A DNA stretch of 64,000 nt. Source: Aedes albopictus. Taxonomy: Eukaryota; Arthropoda; Insecta; Diptera; Culicidae. The notes below the pieces were generated by a model. That model saw only the letters and a list, made by a program, of their open reading frames with translations, was not told the DNA's origin and searched no databases. Shown in pieces: positions 33,160 to 41,729 of this stretch. Both the position numbers and the translations under genes were made by a program. The DNA lies in NCBI RefSeq assembly GCF_035046485.1, contig NC_085138.1, positions 23,902,800 to 23,966,799 of the forward strand. The letters run 5' to 3'. Each line of letters begins with the position of its first letter. Within the stretch, counting starts at the first letter, position 1.

Positions 33160-33685
33160 ATTGTGTATTCAGTTCAAGGTTGGATTATCCCGACTGTTTG
33201 TGAAACTGTTCAGAACAGTCGTCGAATATCGAGGGGATTCTCGATGTATTTAACAGAAACCAATTAATCAGCAACTTTGTTCAAGCACATCATTATTTCA
33301 AACGTATAGGTCTTCAGAATGACAAACATGGGCAATTATCCTGGAAATAATATAAATTGCATTTATTAAACCTCACTTTAAAACATTTAAAACGTTTATT
33401 GCGAAAAAAATATTTTCATAAATTTGTTGAGTGATAAACATTGCATCTGAACACCCCCCGTCTTCCGCGCCAAAAAGCTGGCGGCTTGGCTGCCGGCAAC
33501 AGCTGATCAGGACGACCGGTTAGCTGTCCTTGTTCCACCACTTGAATGTTTTTGAAAACGCGTTTGCGCGCGAAATCTTTCTCGCTCATTTCTGCTGTCA
33601 AATCCGTCACCGACTGTTTCACCGACCGTTTGAAACGCCGACTGTTTCGAACGGTCGTGAACAGTTTGGAACTGGACGGTCAATA
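33160..33685. mobile_element. 526-bp unclassified insert 'X', copy 2
   Basis: Same length and, as far as I can read, same sequence as 24611-25136. Here it clearly interrupts the pol frame between RNase H and integrase. Flanks are TCTCTGGTT on the left and CCTCTGGGT on the right; a CTCTGG motif occurs on both sides, but restoring it would shift the frame, so it is not a certain target duplication. Confidence 0.75.
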
Positions 33686-34841
33686 CCTCTGGGTCAAAAA
33701 TGGCATCCTTGTTAAGCAAGGATGTGCAGTAATCCCAAAAGCGCTCCAACAGAAAACCTTAGAAATAGCACATAGTGGTCATCCTATGGCAGCAAAATTG
33801 AAAAGCATTCTCCGCGAGCGCGTCTGGTGGCCGGGAATGCCTAAAGATGCCGAAAACTGGGTAAAGACATGTGAAGTTTGCGCTACAAACGGGAGGCCGG
33901 AGAAAGTGACCCCGATGGAGCGCATACCAGCCCCCAAGACAATTTGGGAGACAATAGCCATGGACTTCAACGGACCGTACGCCAGATTTGGGGGAATTCA
34001 CGTGTTGGTCATAGTTGATTACCGATCAAGATTTGTTATTGCCCGTGTCGTAAAAACAACCAGCTTTGACAACACTCGTAAAGTGCTTGAAGACATCTTC
34101 CATAAGGAAGGGTTTCCAGCAACCATTAAAACAGACAACGGCCCACCTTTCAACGGGCAGGAGTTTAGCCTGTACTGTGCTGAGCGAGGCATAAAGAATG
34201 TCTACTCCACTCCTCTGTTCCCCCAGCAAAATGGGCTGGTGGAAAACAGTATGAAAATCATTAATAAGGCCATGTCAATCGCCGCATCCCTTGGTAATAA
34301 TTATGAAGACGAACTCCAATCGGCAGTCAGGGCCCATAACTCGGCATCACACTCGATAACGAAAGTCCCTCCAGAGGAAATAATGTACGGACGGAAAATA
34401 AGACGAGGGCTGCCATTAATTAACCCAGGGAAAGCCCACCATGATGACAAACTAATAGACGAGAGGGACCAAAAAGCTAAGCTTAGTGGTAAACAGCGAG
34501 AAGACCGGTGCCGTGGTGCACGACAGTGCAGAATTGTACCAGGAGATACAGTGATCATCGAGCGTCAATCCAGATCCAAGGGTGATAGTCGGTTTGATCC
34601 AAAGAGATATACTGTTACGGAGGAGAGGAAAGGAAACCTTGTGCTAACAGGTGGTGATGGACAGCAGCTGAAACGACACGTGTCTCAAACAAAACGTGTC
34701 CATGTGTGGAGAACGCCTGCTCGAGATGGCAAGGAAACGGAAGTGGGTGAACAGCGACCGTCAAGGGAAAAGAAAGTTCCTGACTACCTTAAGGACTACG
34801 TTCGGTTGGTCGAGGCCGAGAAAACGGGTAAATCCGACTGA
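33686..34841 (+). CDS. Ty3/gypsy integrase region (remaining open frame)
   Basis: The open frame runs from the end of the insert to TGA at 34841. It carries the HHCC zinc-binding region (IAHSGHPMAAKL ... KTCEVCATNG), the DDE core (AMDFNGPYA; IKTDNGPPF; QNGLVENSMK) and a basic C-terminal tail with RRGLPLINPGK and PGDTVIIERQ. A start at 33546 is technically open but lies inside the inserted element, so it is not used. No env-like frame follows. In the provirus this is the C-terminal part of Pol and is not separately translated in an intact element. Confidence 0.8.
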
Positions 34842-34937
34842 GCCGTAAAGGTAACAAAGCCCCCAAATACCTAAAACCAATTGTCTTTTGATAGAAAAAT
34901 CAATTTGCATTTATCAAACCCTAAGGATATTTTTTTA

Positions 34938-34951
34938 AAGAGGAAGTGGGA
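34938..34951 (+). promoter_or_regulatory. Polypurine tract
   Basis: AAAGAGGAAGTGGGA abuts the 3' LTR, the expected place of the plus-strand primer. Confidence 0.75.
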
Positions 34952-35165
34952 TGTGGGATACACCCTAATGCATTACAGAATCCATCTATATTCCCATCCT
35001 CTAGCAAGCGAACAAACACACGCACACACTCGTCCGTCTACTCAGCGTGCGCTGATACTGGCGTGACTCTGGCTCTTTCTTGGATCTACCGTCGCCGGCG
35101 CAAGTAATGCTTCAGTGAGCTCCTGCGTTGGGCGATTCCCGCGGAATGGAATTCTCAATTCCACA
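34952..35165 (+). mobile_element. 3' LTR of Ty3/gypsy-type provirus
   Basis: 214 bp, one mismatch to the 5' LTR, followed by the target duplication CCTGG (35166-35170). Confidence 0.93.
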
Positions 35166-35340
35166 CCTGGCACTCGGACGTTAATCGGCTGCCCAAAACT
35201 GAGGAACACGCGATGTTGTGAGCCACTCCTAATCTGGAAAACAGATACACAGGCTCGCAGAAGCAACCCATCCAATTTTTCGAGAACTCTTCTAAACCTA
35301 CAGTGGCTAAGCAGATTCACATGTAGACACATATGATTTC
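35166..35340 (-). pseudogene. Continuation of RTE relic 5' leader
   Basis: Removing the provirus and one CCTGG joins GAGTGCCAGG with TAAAAAACTAAG on the - strand, giving a continuous RTE leader. Its farther 5' part (GAGTGGCTCACAACATCGCG) lies here. The outer limit is uncertain. Confidence 0.5.
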
Positions 35341-35894
35341 AGAGCATTTCCAGTCTGCCGTTGTCAAGAAACAATGCGGATTAATTTCACGCCACATTCA
35401 CAGGAAAATATCCTCCATTATGGTAATGAGTTTGAGGATTATAATCACAAAAAAAAATGTAACACGTTGCATTTGAATTCATCCAACACGTGAGCTGTGT
35501 TATCACGGCTAGGTATAGGTACATAAGAGCAAACGGAACCCTAAATCAAAATCTCGTCAGCCACTTGTCAGCAGCAGCACATTTCGGTGCCGTAACTCGG
35601 AAGCTTTCCATCAACGCGGGAAATGACATCCGGTGAAAAACCCACCGGGTCGTGTAAAACAATAAGGCTCAAAACAAAGCGTTCCACGGAACAATAGCCC
35701 CCAAACCGCGTGCCGCTGATTGCCTACTTCCTGGATAAAACTAAGGAACATGGTCGATGCTCTCATCCGAATGACGGTGGCTATGAATAAAATTAAATTA
35801 TCGCCTCTTTGGGAAAATCCATCTGGTTAAGCTGACCCAGACAACGTGAACGTAATTATTCTAAATTTTCCTTTTTCCCGGTCTTCCCATACAG
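35341..35894. other. End of intron 1
   Basis: Unique-looking sequence leading to a pyrimidine-rich tract (TTTTCCTTTTTCCCGGTCTT) and the acceptor CATACAG at 35888-35894. Confidence 0.6.
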
Positions 35895-36305
35895 GTGCTG
35901 CTCCTCCCGCTGCTGACGATTGGGACCTCCTTAGCGATAACGACATCACCCATCGAGACGCCCGCATCCAAACCGGATCCCAGTCGGAAGGAGAAGCGTG
36001 GCATCTTCGGTCTGGGAGCCTACGCACCGGCGGCCCCCGTTTATGGTCACGCTTTCGCCCATGCCCACGCTCACGCTCACGCCCATGCCTTCCCAGCTCC
36101 GGCGGTGGCGGCGCCACTGCCTCTGCCTCATTTCCACGATGGTGTCGTAGTAGGCGCTACCGTGCCACCGTCGGGCCCCCTTGGACCGTTCCTGGGAGCT
36201 CACGCGCACACCCACAGCCACACGGTGGTCACCAAGAAGATTGGCATCCCCATCCCGCAGCCGTATGCCGTCCCGGTGGAAAAGCCATACCCCGTGCCGG
36301 TCAAG
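35895..36305 (+). CDS. Exon 2 of secreted proline-rich cuticular-like protein
   Basis: 137 codons, phase 0 at both ends. It starts with the signal-peptide core VLLLPLLTIGTSLA (likely cleavage after SLA), then ITTSPIETPASKPDPS and a dibasic KEKR|GIFGLGAY site of the sort often seen in insect cuticle-type precursors. A histidine/alanine repeat (HAFAHAHAHAHAHAF) and GAHAHTHSHTVV follow, then proline-valine pairs (IPIPQPYAVPVEKPYPVPVK). The last codon AAG is followed by the donor GTAATT at 36306. The composition fits secreted low-complexity PV/PY-rich cuticular proteins (CPLCP-like); no chitin-binding RR domain is present. The histidine run could bind metal, but that is speculation. The frame stays open through 36338, but the C-terminal residues then lose the PV pattern. 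Confidence 0.88.
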
Positions 36306-36985
36306 GTAATTGGATTCCGTCGTGCACCCGCTTTTTAATCCCGTACATTCTCCCGCTCATTTTTGGTGCATGATGTACATATTTCATAACTGTCAGCAAT
36401 GTCATGAATATATTGCGGGTTGACCTCTGCGGTGACCCCACTACTGGCAGAACACAAAAATTCGATGTCCACGTGGTGGGTTGATAGAAATTAATATGTT
36501 TCTTTAATGCATTGCATACATTACATAAAACCTGGTAGAAAATGTTTTTTTTTTAAATGCAGTGAAGTAGTAGAATTAACATGTTTCCAGTGGTATTCTA
36601 ACACACGAACATTAGCGTTACTAGACTAATTTTAAAACCTCGATGTACCAAAGAAAACCATTAAATGTATTGTGTCCAGTCCGTGTTGCGTCACGATAAA
36701 CAACCAGACACGAATAAATGACAGTGCAAATGTGACATAACTTACAAAACAGCAAATAATTTTGCAAGAAGAAAAAGATATGTTTATATGATACTTCACA
36801 TAAAAATGCTTCGCCTTACAAATAAAACGTCAGATACGAGAAAATTCAAATATTAGGATTGTTATAGCAGTAGTAACAATAAGCCAAAATTATTGTACCC
36901 GTAAAATGTTGTCGAATCGTTTGCCAGGCAGATGAATGCGAACGTTAATTTTGAAAATCGGTGTCAGGACTCTAAGCTCAATTAT
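36306..36985. other. Start of intron 2, no recognised element
   Basis: Donor GTAATT at 36306-36311, then AT-rich non-coding sequence. No repeat ends recognised. Confidence 0.5.
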
Positions 36986-37257
36986 TCTCAAAAGTGTTCC
37001 GGAAAGTAGAAGATTGGAGTCCGGCCCTACGAGCTAGCCGTTAAAAACGCATTGGAACTTACGATCTCTCAACTTCATCAGGGACACCTGCATACTCGCC
37101 GATCTACGGAAGGACCATGGGTTCAGCATCGTAGCGCTGGAAGAGGTGTGCTGGACAGGATCCATGGTGTGAACGCCTAGATCTAGGTAATCATACCATC
37201 TACCAGAGCTGCGTTAACACACGCGAGCTGGGAACAGCAGTGTATTTAGTGCTAACG
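36986..37257 (+). pseudogene. RTE-clade endonuclease N-terminal relic
   Basis: Contains the diverged first endonuclease block (TTCAGCATCGTAGCGCTGGAAG, equivalent to the IVALQE motif) and TGCTGGACAGGATCCATGG, then GNHTIYQSCVNTRELGT. It aligns with 48870-49010 and 63490-63690. It is broken by stops and abuts the Penelope-like fragment at about 37258. Confidence 0.65.
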
Positions 37258-37872
37258 TAAGAACAACCACGGCCTTCACGAAACGCGACGCGAGACAAGA
37301 CACGACACTTATGGTTCTTACAATCTTCAGAATAATTAAAAAAAAACCTTGATGCTGACCGGTTTAGGGCTCGATGCGGCTCATCTACGGGACGATGTCC
37401 GACTGATTGCGATGTTGTTCGAACTAATCCGGGTCCGAGAAGAGAGAGAATGTTACTGCAGCTGATACGTGTCGATGAGATCGAATAGACTCGACATGAT
37501 GGGAGGATCGTCTTCATTCATCTGCGGTTCTTGGGTATTGGGTACACTATCCCAATCTATTTTATGGTTGGTTTCCACCGTATGAGCCGCCACGCTCGAT
37601 TCGTTGCTATTCGACACCACGGCATTCCTGTGTGCTCTAATGCGGACTTTGACCTTCCGACGAGTTTGGCCGATGTAAACCGCCGGGCAGTCCTTGCAGG
37701 GAATCTGGTATATGCCACACTGCTCGTCAGGTGGAACCTTGTTTTTAGGGTTGCAAAGCAGGTCACGCAGAGTGTTCTCACTTTTGTGAACAACGTGTAA
37801 CCCTTGTCGGTGGAGTGTACACAGCAAAAATTTCTGAAAATTACACCCGACGTAAACAAATTTAGCATACAA
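37258..37872 (-). pseudogene. Penelope-like element: GIY-YIG endonuclease end and 3' UTR
   Basis: The - strand frame 37872-37453 (139 codons) contains LLCNPKNKVPPDEQC followed by GIYQIPCKDCPAVYIGQTRR and KVRIRAHR: the GIY and YIG motifs and the downstream arginine of the GIY-YIG nuclease that lies C-terminal to the RT in Penelope-like elements. It ends DPPIMSSLFDLIDTYQLQ-stop. The 3' UTR (37452-37258) matches 45030-45176. The RT part is absent, so this is a 5'-truncated copy. It is antisense to the host gene. Confidence 0.85.
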
Positions 37873-38160
37873 TTGTCTATGTCATTTCACTGGAATTTAC
37901 TTAAAAGAACTTCTTGTGTGGAATATTGAATGCAAGCTTCATACTGAGAGCAAACTGTAAAGTTATAAACAGATAGAAAATCTATGCGATATAACAGGGC
38001 CCTTTTGTTACAGCTTATATGATGTAACATTTTTTAACAGTGTAGTTTTTAGAATAGTAGGCTGACTCTTTTCACCTCTCTTGTGTCCGGTTGTAGTGTA
38101 GTTATACTGTGGCGATGTGTTTTACGTTTGTGTTTACGAATTATTTTATCCACAAAAGAC
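37873..38160. other. Spacer between opposed Penelope-like fragments
   Basis: AT-rich, no recognised feature. Confidence 0.4.
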
Positions 38161-38164
38161 CGGT

Positions 38165-38312
38165 CATATCAATTTACTTCCCACTTAAACACATGGGAGT
38201 CAGTGTTCATCAGCAATGCCCAAGAACCGCTGATGAATAAAGAAGATCCTCCCATCATGACGAGTTTATTCAATCTCATCGACACGAAGCAGCTGCAGTA
38301 ACATGCTCTCTC
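38165..38312 (+). pseudogene. Penelope-like element 3' coding end (second copy)
   Basis: NAQEPLMNKEDPPIMTSLF and NLIDTKQLQ-stop match the end of the - strand copy at 37453-37560 with a few substitutions. The orientation is opposite. Downstream the 3' UTR is lost at about 38320. Confidence 0.75.
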
Positions 38313-38319
38313 TCCTCGG

Positions 38320-38480
38320 AAGGGATGCCAGATGATTTTTCCAAAAATCTGTATCAGGATTTTAGAAAATCTGTATTTGTCTGTATTTTGAAACTGTAAT
38401 TGAAAGAACACCAAGTTTCCGTAGATCCAATCAGACCCCGTAAGAAATCTGTACGTTACACATATGTAATTTTTTGTGTC
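38320..38480. repeat. GGATGCCAGATGATTTTT repeat
   Basis: AAGGGATGCCAGATGATTTTTCC begins a repeat related to the MITE at 8155-8241; AATCTGTAT motifs recur. The right end is not clear. Confidence 0.4.
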
Positions 38481-38609
38481 CCGAATTTTGCACGAACATT
38501 TATATTTGCAGTAAGTTTTCCCTGAATGGTGTAAATAGCAGAACTTTATGATTTTGCATGGTAAAATAAATATGTATATTCTTAATTATTCTGAATTTTT
38601 ATGTTGCCG

Positions 38610-39950
38610 AATTTTTGTGAAAATTTCTCCAGGGATTCTTCCAGGAATTTTCCCTGGGACTTTCCTGGGAGTTTCTCAAAAAATATCCTGAAACTGGTTC
38701 ACGGGTTTCCGCAGAAATTCCTTTCGAAAATCCTCATGGGATTCTTTAAAGGGTTAAAGAGAAAATTCCTTCAGGGATTGCTACATAAGTTATGATTGTA
38801 TTTCTTAATAATTTTTTTTTTATTTTTGGGGAAATTCCTCCAAATTTTTTTCAGGAGTTTATCTGTAGAATTTCTCCGAAAATTTATCAATGATTTCTTC
38901 TCACGTATCTTGAAAAGATGCAATCCCAGGAGATATTTTTCTTTAACAAACATTTAGAGATTCTATCAGAAATTCAGAAACATCCAGTTTGTATGAAGAA
39001 CTAGCATAATTTAAAACACACAAAAATAGAAAGATTATAAAAAATAAACTCTAAGAATCATTCCAGAAATTATTGCCTACATTTCTACCTAAAGGATTAC
39101 TCCATTTTTTCAGTGATTTTTTTGGAAATACCTCTAGAAATTCTCAAAAGATTATTGTGGAAAGTTCCTACAGGAGTTTATCCAATAGTTCCTTGAGGTA
39201 TTCCTCCAGGCATTGCTTTGGATTTGTTCAGACCTTTCTTCAGGATTTTTTTTTTCTCTTTTTCCAAAAGATTCTCTCAACAATTGCTGCAGAACTTCAA
39301 CTAATAAGCATTTTTCAAAGATTTTGTTTCTAGAAATGTTTCAAAGAATATTTGTAGAGGGTTCTCCGTTTTTTTTTTTAATTTTTTTATTGGTTCTCTA
39401 AAGAATTCTTCCAAGAAATCTCTTCATAATCATCACGAGATTTTATTTTCGATGAATCTTTCAGAAGCACCTCCAGCAGTTCTTCCAAGGATCCCTTCAG
39501 AAAATCTTCCAGGGAATCTTTAGAAATTCAATGAAGGATTTCTTAAAAAATCCACAAGTACCTTTGTCTGCATTTTTTAAACAGATTTCTCCAGAAATTC
39601 CTCCACGGATTTTCCAGGAACCGCTGCAGAAATTTCTCAAAAATTCTTTCATTGATAGAGTTATTCCAGAAGTTTATCAAGATACTTTTTTTTTCATTTT
39701 TTTCTAAAAAAACATGAAGGAATTTCTGCAGGAATCACTGAACAAATTTCTCAAAAAAAAATCTAGGAGAACCCTGGGAAGAGTTTCCGAACAAATCCCT
39801 TTAGGATTTGTGAATAATATACTTGAAGAATTTCAGAATTTTTATTTTTTCAGGAAAGTTTCATGAAGTAACTTCTTAATTTTGAAATTTTGAAGAAACC
39901 TCTGGAAATAAATATATTTTCACATACGAATTTCTGAAGAAATCTAAGCA
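38610..39950 (-). repeat. Degenerate 12-bp repeat array
   Basis: TTCCAGGAATTTTCC / TTCTCCAGGGATTC-type units in the reverse orientation for most of the stretch, very diverged, changing orientation near 39.7 kb. Confidence 0.6.
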
Positions 39951-40008
39951 GGAAATTCTGAAAGAAAGAGTTAGAGGAAGTAAAGTTAGTGGTAAGAAAA
40001 AAGAAAAT

Positions 40009-40241
40009 CGGGTTAAGTACTGTTCCTTTTAATTCTACTAAGAATTGGCATCTTTTGACAGATACGTGTTCCGACCTCAACTGTAAGGTCGTCTTCGGTA
40101 TCTCGAACTTGACTCGACTCCAGTCAAGTCCAGTCGATCAAGTACGAGAGACTGAAGGCGACCTTATAGTTGAGGTCGAAATACGTATCTGTCAAGGGAT
40201 GCAAATTCTTAGTGGAATTGAAAGGAACAGTACTTAACCCG
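40009..40241. mobile_element. Palindromic MITE with CGGGTTAAGTACTG ends
   Basis: CGGGTTAAGTACTGTTCC (40009) is mirrored by GGAACAGTACTTAACCCG (to 40241). The arms pair for about 90 bp including TTGACAGATACGT and GACCTCAACT. The 233-bp element sits in a 12-bp array. Confidence 0.85.
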
Positions 40242-40259
40242 AATTTCTTTTTTATATCC

Positions 40260-40670
40260 TAGAAGAAGTTTCCTAAGAACTTCCTGGGGAAACACCTGGA
40301 GAAACATTTCGGAAAATTCTTTGTGGAACGCAAAACCAAACATTTGCAAAGATCCCAGAAATAAATTCTTCAGGTATTTCTTAAGGAATTTCCGTAGAAA
40401 TTCTTTGGAAATATTTCTGAATGAATTTGTCAAAGAATCTGTGGAGATATCAATAGAGTTATCCGTCGACAAGAAATTTTCGATATTTTTTAAAACAAAT
40501 CTCCAAAAAGCGTGTGAAAGTTTTTCTTGCTGGAGTTTAAGAAGGAAAGACCCTTTGAAATCTATTCAAAACAATTCCTGAAGAAGTTATTTAATCAAGG
40601 AATATCTTAAGAAGGCCCTCTAGAAATTTCTCAAGGAATCTCTGCAACAATTTCTTAAAAAAAATCTTCC
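40260..40670 (+). repeat. Degenerate 12-bp repeat array (continued)
   Basis: GGAATTTCC / GAAGAAGTTTCC units; same family as 16.3-19.2 kb. Confidence 0.5.
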
Positions 40671-40684
40671 CATTACCGGTGTTC

Positions 40685-40830
40685 CATATACGAGTAAAAA
40701 ATACTCACTCACCTTACTCTTTTGTAAGTAATGCTCACGATGTGAGTTACTCACGTATGAGTATACTCATTTGTGAGTAAGACCTCGTTTCTCACTTGCG
40801 AGTATTACTCACTTGGTCGTTTTTTTTCAT
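40685..40830. repeat. GAGTA/TACTC-rich repeat
   Basis: ATACTCACTC, GTGAGTTACTCACG, ATGAGTATACTCAT and GCGAGTATTACTCAC occur within 130 bp in both orientations, resembling the subterminal region of a hAT-like element. No ends are defined. Confidence 0.4.
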
Positions 40831-40933
40831 GCGGCTAGTTTCTATTACTGTGCAAAAAGTTAGGACAAGTAATGGCCAAGTAGTGGTTTCGCTTCAAAAT
40901 CCTTGAGCAGGCCTTCTCTGTGCTTCAACAAGC

Positions 40934-41104
40934 TACCCAAGTAACACACATGTTATATAAAAGTTACGACAGCGCAAGTTTTGGTTGTATAGAAGTTTAT
41001 TTTACGTTTTTTCAACACAATGTTAGAATTACGTAAAATAAACTTCTATACAACCAAAACTTGCGCTGTCGTAACTCTATTATAACATGTGTGTTTCTTG
41101 GGTA
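40934..41104. mobile_element. Palindromic MITE with TACCCAAG ends
   Basis: TACCCAAGTAACACACATG (40934) is mirrored by CATGTGTGTTTCTTGGGTA (to 41104). The arms share ~75 bp (CGACAGCGCAAGTTTTGG, TATAGAAGTTTATTTTACG), so the RNA or single strand would form a nearly perfect hairpin. Confidence 0.88.
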
Positions 41105-41205
41105 AGATGGCCAAAATTGCTAGGGCGTGATATTCACACCCAAAGGACCTGAGTACAATTCACGTTCGCAATTCTTTTCTTTTCATCCGCAAGGTAACGT
41201 TGAGA
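41105..41205 (+). mobile_element. tRNA-like SINE head (degenerate)
   Basis: GATGGCCAAAATTGCTAGGG resembles a tRNA 5' half and GAGTACAATTCACG a box B. No cloverleaf with a proper acceptor stem, so a relic. Confidence 0.35.
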
Positions 41206-41727
41206 ATGTTTAATAATTTCCATCACATATGACGTGTTCCATTTGCTACATTCGATCATCATATTTTCGCAAGTTGTTTTCGTACTCTGTAGTTTACAAA
41301 AGCTCTATCGATTTTTAATCTTTAATACAATTTTATAGTTAGTAACTCAGTTGTTTGAAAGCGTGTGTACTGGCTATTTCTTCTCAGGTTCGATTCGATA
41401 TTATTATTAAAAAAAACTGTCATTCATTTTCTCATTGTTTTCATTTGACATATAAGAATGGTGTTCACACTTTTGAACAAAATTTAGGTAACTAGATGGC
41501 TCACGCAACGGTGTTCAAAAGTGACAGTTCAGATCGAGAACTAGTGATTTGTGAACCAAATGTTGGTGTTCGACGCGACTGCGTTATTGATTCAACTTAT
41601 CACCAATGATGATTTATTGGCTATTTTCCAACTAGCAGTCCTCCAAATTTTCTGATGGGTAATAATTTATTAAGCGTAACACTATTAAGTGTCTTTAAGT
41701 TGGATGTTGGGTGCACGATGACCAAGA
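41206..41727. other. Intronic spacer
   Basis: No recognised element or gene. Confidence 0.4.
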
Positions 41728-41729
41728 TA

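Noticed and set aside
33546..33685. Integrase frame start at ATG 33546
   Set aside because: This ATG lies in the 526-bp insert; the upstream 46 codons are not homologous to Pol.
35846..36373. 175-codon + frame overlapping exon 2 in another phase
   Set aside because: Arg/Ser-rich shadow of the GC-rich exon; it does not continue the signal peptide or the PV repeat.
41105..41205. Possible tRNA gene
   Set aside because: Box B is degenerate (GAGTACAATTC) and stems do not pair.
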